Assembly: GCA_002345675.1 (NCBI GenBank)
Contig: DDWL01000042.1
Coordinates: 3,625-67,624, forward strand
Direction of reading: 5' to 3'
DNA: 64,000 bases
From: Bacteroidales bacterium UBA2287
Lineage (GTDB): Bacteria; Bacteroidota; Bacteroidia; Bacteroidales; Tenuifilaceae
Part shown: positions 18,096 through 27,973 of the stretch, in pieces
Position numbering within the stretch: the first letter of the stretch is position 1
How the letters are laid out: each line of letters begins with the position of its first letter
Position numbers and translations under genes: made by a program
Notes under the pieces: generated by a model
Databases searched by the model: none
What the model was told of the DNA's origin: nothing
What the model saw: only the letters and a program-made list of their open reading frames with translations

Positions 18096-18896
18096 ATGAA
18101 ATCGCTACGGCTTATTTATGCAATAATTGCATTACTTTACTTCCAACCCACATTCTCGCAGTTGAATTGCAAAACCATTCAGCGCAACGACAGCACAACT
18201 ACCGTATGCTATCACGCCAATAAAAAGCAATCGACTATTGAGAGTTGGAACGAAAACAAGTACTGGGGACGAATGCAATGCTTCGATTCCAAAGGAAAAG
18301 AAATTATCAACTACCAGCTTCGCAGGGTTGCAGGGCATGCCTCGGTTTACCTAAATTATTACTCCAACGGACAAGTTAGCAAGGCCGAGTACAGTTCGGC
18401 TCCCGACGGGGGAATTCAATTCTACAGAATAATACATCATTTTAACGAGCAGGGCGAACAAACTGGTTATACAGACTTAAGCCAACCCGACGGACGACCC
18501 GTTATTACAATTCCTCAACATTTATACAAAAACCCCGACGAGCAATCGCCAGTTGTAAAAGTACCAGTAAAACCCGAAGTAATTAAATGTGCTGTTCCCT
18601 TTCAAACCGTTTACAGGGTAACAAACGAAACTCGACGAAAAGTTACAATTAACCTTATTCCGCTCAACAGCCAATGGGCAACTCTAAAGCCTCATAAGCA
18701 GGTCGTTATTAAAGCAAAAACCTCTATTGCCATCGACTCAATTATTCTTGCCGAAAGGTTCATGTCGCTCGAGGAGTCGTACCGTATTGAAGTAGTTTCA
18801 CCAAAAAAAGTAAACAAGCAACCAAAGGTTATTGCTGCAATACCCAAGGAAAGTACCGCTCGAAAGGAATATACTTGGCACTTAGTGGAGAAGTAG
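18096..18896 (+). CDS. Secreted protein of unknown function with YwqK-like segment
   Basis: A 266-residue protein with a signal peptide (residues 1-22, ending TFSQ). Residues 45-130 contain short repeated strands (YWGRMQCFDSKGKEI, YLNYYSNGQVSKAEY, IIHHFNEQGEQTGYTD) like MORN/YwqK 'antitoxin component' repeats. The rest (FQTVYRVTNETRRKVTINLIPL...) is a beta-rich domain that I do not recognise. It probably acts in the periplasm. No function can be assigned. It is divergent from parDE. Confidence 0.6.
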   Translation: MKSLRLIYAIIALLYFQPTFSQLNCKTIQRNDSTTTVCYHANKKQSTIESWNENKYWGRMQCFDSKGKEIINYQLRRVAGHASVYLNYYSNGQVSKAEYSSAPDGGIQFYRIIHHFNEQGEQTGYTDLSQPDGRPVITIPQHLYKNPDEQSPVVKVPVKPEVIKCAVPFQTVYRVTNETRRKVTINLIPLNSQWATLKPHKQVVIKAKTSIAIDSIILAERFMSLEESYRIEVVSPKKVNKQPKVIAAIPKESTARKEYTWHLVEK

Positions 18897-19266
18897 AGGG
18901 TTCTCAGTTCTCGGTTCTCGGTTTTCAGTTCTCTATTGCAAGCCCTGAGCTGCTATGCCCTGAGTTTATCGAAGGGTCGAAGGGTCAGTTTTCAGTTCTC
19001 GGTTGCGAGCCCTGAGCTGCTATGCCCTGAGTTTATCGAAGGGTCGAAGGGTCAGTTCTCGGTTTTCAGGACACTGAGTTTATCGAAGTGTCGGACTTCC
19101 AGCCAATCACCCAATCATTCAATCATTCAGTCCCCCAATAGATAAAAATCCGTGAAGATCTGTTAAATCTGCGTTACTTGTACTGAGTTTATCGAAGTAT
19201 CTGTGTTCTATTAATGCACCATCAAATTTCTTTTTCCCTACCCTGAAAAAATCCCCCTAATTTTCT
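18897..19266. repeat. Repeat-rich spacer: 67-bp tandem duplication and four palindromic CTGAGTTTATCGAAG copies
   Basis: A 50-bp segment (18941-18990) recurs at 19008-19057 with a 67-bp period, surrounded by low-complexity 'TCAGTTCTCGGTT' runs. The core GAGTTTATCGA occurs four times, flanked by complementary bases that differ between copies: CCCT/AGGG (18958-18976 and 19025-19043), CACT/AGTG (19070-19092) and TACT/AGTA (19181-19199). No gene is present; an apparent 69-codon open frame at 18936 merely spans the repeats. Confidence 0.75.
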
Positions 19267-19274
19267 TACCTTTG
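19267..19274 (+). promoter_or_regulatory. -7 promoter box of the valS gene
   Basis: TACCTTTG matches TAnnTTTG exactly and lies 37-44 nt before the valS ATG at 19311. No clear TTTG is at -33. Confidence 0.5.
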
Positions 19275-19310
19275 CCGTTCTGTTTTAAAACGTAACTCTC
19301 TAATTTTTAT

Positions 19311-21938
19311 ATGGAAATACCCGCACGTTACAACCCTACAGAGGTTGAAGATAAATGGTACTCGTACTGGATGAAGAATGGATTTTTCCACTCAACGCCC
19401 GACAATCGTGAACCCTACTGCATTGTTATTCCTCCACCCAACGTTACAGGAGTGCTGCACATGGGGCATATGCTTAATAATACAATTCAAGATGTGCTGG
19501 TGCGCCGTGCGCGCATGCAGGGCAAAAATGCCTGCTGGGTTCCTGGCACCGACCATGCATCAATTGCTACAGAGGCAAAGGTTGTAGCAAAACTTAGAGC
19601 CGAAGGTATCGACAAAAATTCGCTTACCCGCGAGCAGTTTCTCGAGCATGCTTGGGAATGGAAAGAAAAGCATGGTGGAATCATCCTTGACCAGCTTAAA
19701 AAACTGGGAGCTTCGTGCGACTGGGAGCGAACTGCCTTTACAATGGACGAGCAACTTAGCGAAAGCGTACTCAAGGTTTTTGTCGATTTGCATAAAAAAG
19801 GGCTTATTTACCGTGGCGTTCGAATGGTTAACTGGGATCCTCAGGCAAAAACTGCCGTGTCGGACGAGGAGGTTATTTACCGCGAAGTTCAAAGCAAACT
19901 TTACTACCTAAAATATTTTATCGATGGCGAGGATGGCTTCATAACCATTGCCACTACTCGTCCCGAAACTATTCTTGGCGACACCGCCGTTTGCGTTAAC
20001 CCCAACGATCCTCGTTATGCCAACATGAAGGGAAAACGTGTTTTTGTTCCGCTTATTAAGCGTAGCGTTCCCATTATATACGATGAGTACGTTGAAATGG
20101 AGTTCGGAACAGGTGCGCTTAAGGTTACCCCATCGCACGATGTGAACGACTACATGCTGGGCGAAAAGCATAACCTCGAAGCCATCGACATTTTTAACGA
20201 CGATGGAACCATGAGCCCTGCAGCACAGCTGTACGTTGGCATGGACCGTTTCGAAGTTCGCAAACTTATTGTTAAGGATTTGGAAGAAGCTGGCAATGTT
20301 GCCAAAATCGAAGACTACCTCAACAAAGTTGGCTATAGCGAGAGAACCGACGCCGTTATCGAACCTAAACTTTCGATGCAGTGGTTTTTGAAAATGAAGG
20401 ACCTTTCGCAACCTGCTCTGGATGCGGTTATGAATGGTGAAATTCAGATTCACCCTCCAAAATATGTAAACACCTACCGCCATTGGATGGAGAACGTAAA
20501 GGACTGGTGCCTTTCGCGTCAGCTTTGGTGGGGGCACCGAATTCCTGCCTGGTATTTACCCGAAGGAGGTTACGTAGTAGCCGAAAACGAAACTGAAGCC
20601 CTTGAGTTGGCTCGCCAAAAAAGCGGAAACGCAAATATAACTCTTGCTCAGCTTAGGCAAGATGAAGACGTTCTCGATACGTGGTTCAGCTCATGGCTAT
20701 GGCCCATTTCGGTTTTCGATGGAATTCGTAAGCCCGATAACGCCGACATTAAGTACTACTACCCTACCGATATTCTGGTTACTGCTCCCGAAATTCTATT
20801 CTTTTGGGTTGCCCGTATGATTATTGCTGGCTACGAGTATTTGGGCAAAAAGCCATTTAGCACCGTTTACCTTACAGGAATTGTTCGCGACGCCCAAAGG
20901 CGTAAAATGAGCAAGTCGTTGGGTAACAGTCCCGACCCACTCGATTTGGTTAAACAGTTTGGTGCCGACGGAATGCGCATGGGTATGATGCTATGCTCGC
21001 CCGCTGGAAACGATATTCTTTACGACGATAATCTTCCCGAACAGGGTCGAAATTTCAGCAACAAAATTTGGAATGCCTTTAGGCTGGTAAAAGGTTGGAA
21101 TGTTGATAGTGCAATTCCTCAACCCGAGCATTCGGCGCTGGCTATCGACTGGTTCAACAACATGCTTAGCCGCGAAATGGAGCAAATTAACGACCATTTC
21201 GACAAGCACCGCCTTTCGGAAGCAATGATGACCGTTTACAAACTTTTCTGGGACGAGTTCTCATCGTGGCTTCTCGAAATTATTAAGCCTGCATACCAAG
21301 CACCTATCGATGCTAAAACGCATAAGGAGGTTCTCGATATATTCGAAAAGCTTATAAAACTGCTTCACCCATTTATGCCGTTTATTACCGAGGAACTTTG
21401 GCAGCTTATAGAAACCCGCAACGATGGCGAAAGCATTATGAATACTATGCTACCCGAGGTTCAGCCTTACAACTCCGACCTTATTGCTCGTTTCGAATTA
21501 ATGAAAGAAGTTGTTGCCGGAGTTCGTACTATTCGTCAGGATAAAAACATACCTAACAAGCAAAGCCTTTCGCTTTACGTTAAGTCGGCATCGAATGCCC
21601 TTAATGGCATTGAAAGCGTAATTGTAAAACTTGCTGGGCTTAGCGAACTGCAAAGCACAACCGAAAAAGTTGAAGGCAGTGCAAGTTTTATGGTAAAATC
21701 GGACGAGTACTTTGTTCCGCTTACTGGATTAATTAATAACGACGACGAAATTGCCCGCTTAACCAAGGAACTAAATTATGCAAAAGATTTTCTCGAAAGC
21801 GTAATGAAGAAACTAAGCAACGAGCGGTTTGTGAACAGCGCTCCCGCTCAGGTTGTTGATGTAGAGAAGAAAAAGCAGGCCGACGCCGAAGAGAAAATAA
21901 AAGTAATTGAGGAGCGACTGGCTGCTTTAAAAAAGTAA
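19311..21938 (+). CDS. valS: Valyl-tRNA synthetase
   Basis: An 875-residue class I aminoacyl-tRNA synthetase that charges tRNA-Val in the cytosol. It starts MEIPARYNPTEVEDKWYSYW. The HIGH-type motif is HMGHML at about residue 48, with NVTGVL before it. The CP1 editing domain carries TTRPETILGDTAV near residue 215. The zinc-free catalytic core includes WCLSRQLWWGHRIPAWY, and the KMSKS loop is RKMSKSLGNSPDPLDL near 530. The anticodon-binding domain follows, and the C-terminal coiled coil (ARLTKELNYAKDFLESVMKKLSNERFVN) is the tRNA-binding arm typical of ValRS. The length is normal. It is the first gene of a probable valS-era-der operon, with gaps of 9 and 18 nt. Confidence 0.97.
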   Translation: MEIPARYNPTEVEDKWYSYWMKNGFFHSTPDNREPYCIVIPPPNVTGVLHMGHMLNNTIQDVLVRRARMQGKNACWVPGTDHASIATEAKVVAKLRAEGIDKNSLTREQFLEHAWEWKEKHGGIILDQLKKLGASCDWERTAFTMDEQLSESVLKVFVDLHKKGLIYRGVRMVNWDPQAKTAVSDEEVIYREVQSKLYYLKYFIDGEDGFITIATTRPETILGDTAVCVNPNDPRYANMKGKRVFVPLIKRSVPIIYDEYVEMEFGTGALKVTPSHDVNDYMLGEKHNLEAIDIFNDDGTMSPAAQLYVGMDRFEVRKLIVKDLEEAGNVAKIEDYLNKVGYSERTDAVIEPKLSMQWFLKMKDLSQPALDAVMNGEIQIHPPKYVNTYRHWMENVKDWCLSRQLWWGHRIPAWYLPEGGYVVAENETEALELARQKSGNANITLAQLRQDEDVLDTWFSSWLWPISVFDGIRKPDNADIKYYYPTDILVTAPEILFFWVARMIIAGYEYLGKKPFSTVYLTGIVRDAQRRKMSKSLGNSPDPLDLVKQFGADGMRMGMMLCSPAGNDILYDDNLPEQGRNFSNKIWNAFRLVKGWNVDSAIPQPEHSALAIDWFNNMLSREMEQINDHFDKHRLSEAMMTVYKLFWDEFSSWLLEIIKPAYQAPIDAKTHKEVLDIFEKLIKLLHPFMPFITEELWQLIETRNDGESIMNTMLPEVQPYNSDLIARFELMKEVVAGVRTIRQDKNIPNKQSLSLYVKSASNALNGIESVIVKLAGLSELQSTTEKVEGSASFMVKSDEYFVPLTGLINNDDEIARLTKELNYAKDFLESVMKKLSNERFVNSAPAQVVDVEKKKQADAEEKIKVIEERLAALKK

Positions 21939-21947
21939 AAATTTGAT

Positions 21948-22829
21948 ATGGGTCATAAATCGGGATTTGTAAACATTGTTGGTAACCCTAACGTAGGGAA
22001 ATCGACCATTATGAACGCCCTTGTGGGCGAAAAACTCTCCATAATTACAAGCAAGGCGCAAACCACGCGGCACCGAATTATGGGAGTTGTAAACAGTCCC
22101 GATTTTCAGATTGTTTACTCCGACACGCCAGGCATTCTGAAACCTGCCTATAAGTTGCAGGAGTCGATGATGCGCTTTGTGCATTCGGCTTTTGAGGATG
22201 CCGATGTGGTGCTATACGTTACCGACACAGTGGAATCGCCAACCTATAGCGACGAGTATGTAGCAAAACTTTGCAAACTCGAAATTCCTGTAATTCTTGT
22301 AATTAACAAGCTCGACTTAACCAAGCAAGAAGAGGTAGAATATTTAACAGAACTTTGGTCGAAAAAAATGCCAAATGCCAGCATTATCCCCGTTTCGGCG
22401 CTACACAACTTCAACCTCGATCAGCTTTTAAAGCAAATTGTCGAAAAGCTTCCCGAAGGGCCCGAGTACTTTCCAAAGGAAACGCTTACCGATAAAACCT
22501 TACGGTTTTTTGCCTCGGAAATTATTAGGGAGAAAATTCTACTCAACTACCAAAAGGAAATACCTTACTCCGTTGAGGTTGTGGTTGAAGAGTACACCGA
22601 GGATAAAACAATGGATAAGGTACGAGCCATTATTTACGTAGCAAGGGATTCTCAAAAAGGGATTATTATTGGTCATCAGGGCAAAATGCTAAAGAAAGTT
22701 GGGACGGAAGCTCGAATAGACATGGAAGAATTTTTGGGCAAAAAAATATTTTTAGAACTATACGTTAAAGTTGACACCGAGTGGCGTAACGACGACAAAA
22801 AACTTAAGAAATTCGGATACATTCAGTAA
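21948..22829 (+). CDS. era: GTPase Era, 16S rRNA maturation/30S assembly factor
   Basis: A 293-residue protein with GTPase motifs G1 GNPNVGKS (12-19), G3 DTPG (about 63) and G4 NKLD (about 122), followed by a C-terminal KH domain with IIIGHQGKMLKKVGTEARIDME. Era binds the 3' end of 16S rRNA and supports small-subunit assembly. It lies between valS and der; the 9- and 18-nt gaps suggest one operon of translation and ribosome genes. Confidence 0.96.
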   Translation: MGHKSGFVNIVGNPNVGKSTIMNALVGEKLSIITSKAQTTRHRIMGVVNSPDFQIVYSDTPGILKPAYKLQESMMRFVHSAFEDADVVLYVTDTVESPTYSDEYVAKLCKLEIPVILVINKLDLTKQEEVEYLTELWSKKMPNASIIPVSALHNFNLDQLLKQIVEKLPEGPEYFPKETLTDKTLRFFASEIIREKILLNYQKEIPYSVEVVVEEYTEDKTMDKVRAIIYVARDSQKGIIIGHQGKMLKKVGTEARIDMEEFLGKKIFLELYVKVDTEWRNDDKKLKKFGYIQ

Positions 22830-22847
22830 AATAGAAGGAGTACAGAA

Positions 22848-24152
22848 ATGGGAAACATGGTAGCAATAGTTGGCAGGCCCAACGTAGGAAAATCGACACT
22901 TTTCAATCGCTTGGTAGGCCGTAAGCAGGCTATTGTTGACGAAATAGCGGGCGTAACCCGCGACAGAATTTATGGTAAATCGGACTGGAACGGCAAAGAG
23001 TTCTCGGTTATCGACACTGGTGGATACATTAGGAATTCGGAAGATATTTTCGAAGAGGAAATTCGCAAACAGGTTGAACTTGCCGTTGAGGAAGCCGATG
23101 TAATTATGTTTTTAGTCGACGTAACAGCAGGCATTACCGAAATGGACAATGAGGTTGCTATTCTGCTTCGCCGAAGCAGCAAAAGGGTTGTTCTTGTTGT
23201 TAATAAAGTTGACAATAGCATGAGAAACCAAGATGCCTACGAGTTTTACTCGCTTGGCCTTGGCGAACCCTTCTGCATTTCGTCAACAAGTGGAAGCGGC
23301 ACTGGCGACTTGCTCGACGAGGTTGTAAAAACATTTGTAATTGAGGAAGAAAAAGAGGAACTCGAAATTCCACGAATTGCGGTTGTTGGCCGCCCTAACG
23401 TTGGTAAATCGTCGCTTATTAACGCCCTTGTGGGCGAAGAGCGCAACATTGTAACCCCAATTGCTGGCACCACTCGTGATTCAATTGATACTCGTTACAC
23501 CAAGTTTGGCCACGACTTTTTAATAATCGACACGGCTGGTGTAAGGCGAAAAACAAAGGTTTCTGAGGACTTGGAGTTTTACTCCGTAATGCGCTCCATT
23601 CGCTCCATCGAGTCGGCCGATGTTTGCTTGCTCCTTGTCGACGCAACCCTTGGCCTCGAAGCTCAGGACATGAACATTTTCAACCTAATTATTAAAAACC
23701 GAAAAGGCGTAGTGCTGGTTGTTAACAAATGGGATTTGGTTGAAAAGGAAACCCAAACCATGAAAGACTATACCGAACTAATTAGCAAACGGCTAGCGCC
23801 ATTTCAGGATGTGCCCATAGTTTTCACTTCGGCAATAACCAAGCAGCGAATTCATAAAATTCTCGAAGAGGCACAGCGCGTTTCCGATAACCGAAGACGT
23901 AAAATTGCGACATCGAAGCTAAACGACTTTGTTGAAGAAGTGGTTGGAATATACCCTCCCCCATCGCATAAAGGTAAAATTGTAAAAATTAAGTATGCCA
24001 CGCAGCTGCCTACCTACGCGCCTTCGTTTGCATTCTTTTGCAATTTACCCCAATACGTAAAAGAGCCATACAAGCGCTATATCGAAAACAAACTTCGTGA
24101 GCACTACGATTTTTGCGGAGTTCCAATTCAAATTTTCTTTAGACCGAAGTAG
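22848..24152 (+). CDS. der: GTPase Der (EngA), ribosome assembly factor
   Basis: A 434-residue protein with two tandem GTPase domains. Domain 1 has GRPNVGKS (8-15), DTGG and NKVD; domain 2 has GRPNVGKS (about 180), DTAG and NKWD. A KH-like C-terminal domain (GKIVKIKYATQLPTYAPSFAFFCN ... YDFCGVPIQIFFR) completes the family architecture. Der acts in 50S subunit assembly. It is the last gene of the valS-era-der operon, ended by a repeat stretch and an intrinsic terminator. Confidence 0.96.
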   Translation: MGNMVAIVGRPNVGKSTLFNRLVGRKQAIVDEIAGVTRDRIYGKSDWNGKEFSVIDTGGYIRNSEDIFEEEIRKQVELAVEEADVIMFLVDVTAGITEMDNEVAILLRRSSKRVVLVVNKVDNSMRNQDAYEFYSLGLGEPFCISSTSGSGTGDLLDEVVKTFVIEEEKEELEIPRIAVVGRPNVGKSSLINALVGEERNIVTPIAGTTRDSIDTRYTKFGHDFLIIDTAGVRRKTKVSEDLEFYSVMRSIRSIESADVCLLLVDATLGLEAQDMNIFNLIIKNRKGVVLVVNKWDLVEKETQTMKDYTELISKRLAPFQDVPIVFTSAITKQRIHKILEEAQRVSDNRRRKIATSKLNDFVEEVVGIYPPPSHKGKIVKIKYATQLPTYAPSFAFFCNLPQYVKEPYKRYIENKLREHYDFCGVPIQIFFRPK

Positions 24153-24245
24153 GACGGTCGGCAGTTGGCAGTCGGCAGTTCTCTGTTGGCAGTCAACAGT
24201 CAATAGTCTTCGGACTCCAGACTTCGGACTCCAGACTCCGGACTT
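24153..24245. repeat. Low-complexity repeat run after der
   Basis: Overlapping copies of GGCAGT/CAACAGT and of GACTCCAGACTTCG fill about 90 bp directly after the der stop. The same style of repeat precedes valS. No gene is seen. Confidence 0.6.
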
Positions 24246-24258
24246 CTTATTAAACTCT

Positions 24259-24312
24259 AAGCAATAAAATCAATCTTAAATGGGTTATTTTATTGCTTTT
24301 TTTATTTTTATA
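24259..24312 (+). terminator. Intrinsic terminator of the valS-era-der operon
   Basis: A perfect 12-bp stem AAGCAATAAAAT (24259-24270) / ATTTTATTGCTT (24287-24298) is followed by a T-rich run to 24312. Confidence 0.8.
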
Positions 24313-24346
24313 TTCAACCTTTATTGTATAAAACAGCATTAAAGAA

Positions 24347-25843
24347 ATGATAACTTCTCTTAGTAATCTTCAAAAAGGGCTTATAGCATTTATTTTCATT
24401 GCCATTCAGTTCCCATTAACCGCCCAAACACCCGTTAATAAGTTTACCCTCGACGAGGTAATAACCATGGCGCGCGAAAACTCGCCTCAGGCAATTCTGT
24501 CTAAGCATCAGTTTCGAGCAGCATACTGGGAAAACAGAACCTTTAAAGCTGAGTACCTTCCAAGTTTAACCCTAAATGGTACGTTTCCCGATTTTAATCG
24601 ACGATTAAATAGGTATCGTCTACTAAACGGAACCGATTCGCTTGTTGAAGTTAATTTAAACACTACTTCGTTAGGCTTAACGCTTAATCAAAACATTGGA
24701 CTAACAGGAGGGCGTATATTTGCCCAATCGAACTTAGAACGAGCCGATTACTTTGGTGCAAATAGTGGCACAAATTACCTTTCGGTGCCTGTAGTTATTG
24801 GGTTTACTCAACCTATTTTCGGGTTTAATCGACTAAAGTGGCAAAATAGAATTGAGCCCCTAAAATACCTTGAGGCAAAAAAAACCTATATCGAATCGAT
24901 GGAGGGAATTTCGGCCGAAGCAGTTCGACTTTTCTTCGACCTTATTCTTGCACAGCAAAACCTAAAAACGGCAAAACTAAACTTTGCCAATACCGACACG
25001 CTTTTTCAAATTGCCAAGGGACGCTATAATATTGGAACCATTGCCGAAAACGAGCTACTTCAAATGGAGCTTAGCTATCTTAACTCGGGGAGCTCAGTTA
25101 ACGAGGCCGAAGTGGACCTTCAGCTTAAAAAGTTCAGAATTAAATCGTTTTTAGGGCTAAACGACCAATACGACGTGGAACTTTCCATTCCGGACGATTT
25201 TCCACGAATTGAGCTAAAGTACCCAGAGGTGCTACAACTGGCAAAAAGCAATAACCCTAAAATGGTTCAACTCGAACGAAGGCTTACCGAATCGGACATG
25301 AATGTTGCACAGGCAAAAGCCGAAAGAGGCTTTAAAATGAACCTCGACGCTTCGTACGGCCTTACACAGCAGGCAAAAACACTTCCCGATGTATACATTG
25401 ACCCACTCGACCAGCAGGGATTAAAAATTGGAGTTACCGTTCCCATTCTCGACTGGGGACTTGGACGTGGAAAAGTAAAAATGGCACAATCGAGTCGCGA
25501 GGTGGTGCGCACAAATATACAACAGTCGTTGGTCGATTTTGAGCAAGATGTTTTCCTAAAAGTTATGCAGTTTAATATGCAAGACGACCAGCTACTGCTG
25601 GCAGCAAAAGCCGATGCCATTTCGCAAAGTCGTTACCATGTAACCAAGGAACGGTTCCTAATTGGCAAAATCGACGTACTCGATTTAAACATTGCCCAAA
25701 GCGAGCGCGACGCTGCAAAAGACAGGTACATTGCCGCCATGCGCAATTTCTGGATGTTCTATTTCAATATGCGCAAGCTAACTCTATACGATTTAACCAA
25801 TGGTAAACCTATAGATGTTGACTTTGAAATGCTGATTAAGTAG
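24347..25843 (+). CDS. TolC-family outer-membrane channel protein
   Basis: A 498-residue protein with a signal peptide (1-27, ending PLTAQ) and two outer-membrane-efflux repeats. FTLDEVITMARENSPQAILSKHQFRAAYWENR opens the first, and long amphipathic helices with SYGLTQQAKTLPD... and GVTVPILDWGLGRGKVKMAQSSREV form the second. It would form the outer-membrane exit of a tripartite efflux or type I secretion system. No membrane-fusion or inner-membrane partner lies beside it, so its substrate is unknown. Confidence 0.88.
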   Translation: MITSLSNLQKGLIAFIFIAIQFPLTAQTPVNKFTLDEVITMARENSPQAILSKHQFRAAYWENRTFKAEYLPSLTLNGTFPDFNRRLNRYRLLNGTDSLVEVNLNTTSLGLTLNQNIGLTGGRIFAQSNLERADYFGANSGTNYLSVPVVIGFTQPIFGFNRLKWQNRIEPLKYLEAKKTYIESMEGISAEAVRLFFDLILAQQNLKTAKLNFANTDTLFQIAKGRYNIGTIAENELLQMELSYLNSGSSVNEAEVDLQLKKFRIKSFLGLNDQYDVELSIPDDFPRIELKYPEVLQLAKSNNPKMVQLERRLTESDMNVAQAKAERGFKMNLDASYGLTQQAKTLPDVYIDPLDQQGLKIGVTVPILDWGLGRGKVKMAQSSREVVRTNIQQSLVDFEQDVFLKVMQFNMQDDQLLLAAKADAISQSRYHVTKERFLIGKIDVLDLNIAQSERDAAKDRYIAAMRNFWMFYFNMRKLTLYDLTNGKPIDVDFEMLIK

Positions 25844-25887
25844 CAATATTGAGGTTTACAATATAGATATAATCGTTGGCAGCCTAA

Positions 25888-25925
25888 AAAGCCCAAGCAT
25901 AAATTGCTTGGGTTTCTTGTTTTTA
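25888..25925 (+). terminator. Intrinsic terminator after the TolC-family gene
   Basis: The stem CCCAAGCA (25892-25899) / TGCTTGGG (25905-25912) is preceded by A-rich sequence and followed by TTTCTTGTTTTT. Confidence 0.8.
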
Positions 25926-26036
25926 AGTGTACCCCAACAAACTTGCTTCTCTTAAAAACTGAACTATAAAACTTACGTTTAGTTTTTTTGTTTATATTTA
26001 GTAATTGCAATATGCCCAAACCTTAACTCGCAAATT

Positions 26037-27929
26037 ATGAAGTGGAATAGCTTAAAAACAAAAATGCTGGTAAACATTCTTGGTGTTGCAGCACTAATTT
26101 TTGCCGTTACTATTCTGGCAATTACATTGTCGAACCGAAACAACGCCGTTAATGTTGCCATGGAGGTTAGCAAAAGCAAATCGCAGGAAACTGCCACGCA
26201 AGTAAAACTGTATTTGGAACGTCCAATTGAAGCTGCACGAGGATTACTTAACAGTTTTAACTCGCTACGAAAAAACGGCAATACAAACCGACAGTTTTAC
26301 AGCGACATGCTAAAAACTGCGCTTATTAAAAACAGCGACTTTTTAGCAGTTTGGTCAATGTGGGAGCATAATGCACTCGACCGTAACGACGATAGTTTCA
26401 TTGGTGTTTATCCTTACGACGAGGAGGGTCGTTTTAATTACACAACCTACAAGGATGCTGGCAAAACACTCGAAGAGCAAACCAGCGTTGAGCAATACCA
26501 AGAACCTTTTTATGCTGTTGCTGCAAAAACTCAAAACGATGCTATTCTCGAACCATACTACTACTCGTACACAGGCGAAAACGGCCAGCAATTCTTCGAA
26601 ACAAGCGTTGTTGTTCCAATTGTCGAAAATGGGATAACCCTTGGCGTTGTTGGAATCGATATCGACCTAAAAGAACTTTCAGCAATAATTGGTCAAATAA
26701 AGGTTTACAATTCTGGCTACGGAATTCTTGTTTCGAACGAAGGAATTATTGCGGCATTTAGCGATGCAAGTTTGCTCGAAAAGAAGTTTTCGGAGCATTT
26801 CGATTTTGTTAGCGAAAAAATGCTGGCAGACATAAGCAGTGGCCAAGCTAGTTTCGAGGCAATATACTCGAAACAATTCAATCAGAATATTTTAGTTTCG
26901 ATTACCCCAATTACTGTTGGAAACTCGAAAACTCCTTGGTCGCTATGCTTAGTTGTTCCTGAAAAAGAAGCATTAAGCGAAGCCAACAAACTGCTAACAA
27001 GAGGACTTGTTATGGGCTTTATTGGCCTTGTTATACTAAGCATTCTTGTTTTTATGCAAGCTAACAACTTTATAAATCCTATAAACAGAGCCGTTTCGTT
27101 TGCAAAGGAAATTGCCGAGGGAAATATTTCTGCAAAAATTGATGTTGATCGTAACGATGAGTTGGGAATGCTTCAGGCATCGCTAAACACAATGAACGAA
27201 AAGAATTTAGAAATTATTAACGAGCTACAAGTTGCAATTGGCAGCATTGCAGGGGCAAGCCTCGAAATAAATGCAACCGCTCAAAAATTAGCTTCGGGAG
27301 CAAGCGAGTTGGCGTCATCGACCGAAGAAGTTTCGTCGACCATGGAGCAAATGGTTGGCAACATTGAGCAGAATACCCAAAATGCCATTGAAACCGATAA
27401 GATTGCATTTACAGTTGCCGACAGCGCCGAAAAGGTTCGCACAGCATCGCACGAAAGTGTGATTTCGATAAAAATTATTGCCGACAAGGTTAAAATAATT
27501 AACGACATTGCCTTTCAAACTAATATACTTGCGCTTAATGCTGCCGTCGAAGCTGCTCGTGCAGGCGAGCATGGCAAAGGTTTTGCCGTTGTAGCTGCCG
27601 AGGTTCGAAAACTTGCCGAGCGAAGCAAAGTAGCTGCCGACGACATTAACAAAATTGCCAACAATAGCGTAAAGCTAACCGAGGAGTCAACACAGCTGCT
27701 TAACGGAATAATTCCTCAAATTGAAAAAACCACAATGCTTATTCAGGAAATTACGGCTGCAAGCAAAGAACAAAGCTCGGGTGCCGAACAGGTTAACTCA
27801 ACAATTCAGCAACTAAACAATGTAACCCAGCAAAACGCAGCAGTGTCGGAGGAGCTATCGACAAGTGCCGAAGAAATGGCTAGCCAAGCTGAGCAGCTTA
27901 AGGATCTTGTGTCGTACTTTAAAGTTTAG
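26037..27929 (+). CDS. Methyl-accepting chemotaxis protein with periplasmic Cache sensor
   Basis: A 630-residue chemoreceptor. TM1 is at about 10-30. A periplasmic dCache-type sensor spans about 32-318 (FLAVWSMWEHNALD, NGQQFFETSVVVPIVENGITLGVVGIDIDLKEL, ILVSNEGIIAAF). TM2 is near 322-341, HAMP (INRAVSFAKEIAEGNISAKI) at about 345-395, and the cytoplasmic signalling hairpin follows with the conserved tip IAFQTNILALNAAVEAARAGEHGKGFAVVAAEVRKLAERS. It would signal to CheA/CheW, none of which is nearby. The ligand is unknown; the Cache fold suggests a small organic acid or amino acid. Confidence 0.92.
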   Translation: MKWNSLKTKMLVNILGVAALIFAVTILAITLSNRNNAVNVAMEVSKSKSQETATQVKLYLERPIEAARGLLNSFNSLRKNGNTNRQFYSDMLKTALIKNSDFLAVWSMWEHNALDRNDDSFIGVYPYDEEGRFNYTTYKDAGKTLEEQTSVEQYQEPFYAVAAKTQNDAILEPYYYSYTGENGQQFFETSVVVPIVENGITLGVVGIDIDLKELSAIIGQIKVYNSGYGILVSNEGIIAAFSDASLLEKKFSEHFDFVSEKMLADISSGQASFEAIYSKQFNQNILVSITPITVGNSKTPWSLCLVVPEKEALSEANKLLTRGLVMGFIGLVILSILVFMQANNFINPINRAVSFAKEIAEGNISAKIDVDRNDELGMLQASLNTMNEKNLEIINELQVAIGSIAGASLEINATAQKLASGASELASSTEEVSSTMEQMVGNIEQNTQNAIETDKIAFTVADSAEKVRTASHESVISIKIIADKVKIINDIAFQTNILALNAAVEAARAGEHGKGFAVVAAEVRKLAERSKVAADDINKIANNSVKLTEESTQLLNGIIPQIEKTTMLIQEITAASKEQSSGAEQVNSTIQQLNNVTQQNAAVSEELSTSAEEMASQAEQLKDLVSYFKV

Positions 27930-27973
27930 GCATATCAAAGTCGCCAATAATTCTACTTAACACCTTTAGAAAA

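Noticed and set aside
18936..19145. A 69-codon open frame upstream of valS
   Set aside because: It is made of the 67-bp tandem repeat and palindromes; its translation repeats the same short phrase.
19908..20537. A 209-codon antisense frame within valS
   Set aside because: It is a shadow of valS codon usage; the sense strand has unmistakable synthetase motifs.
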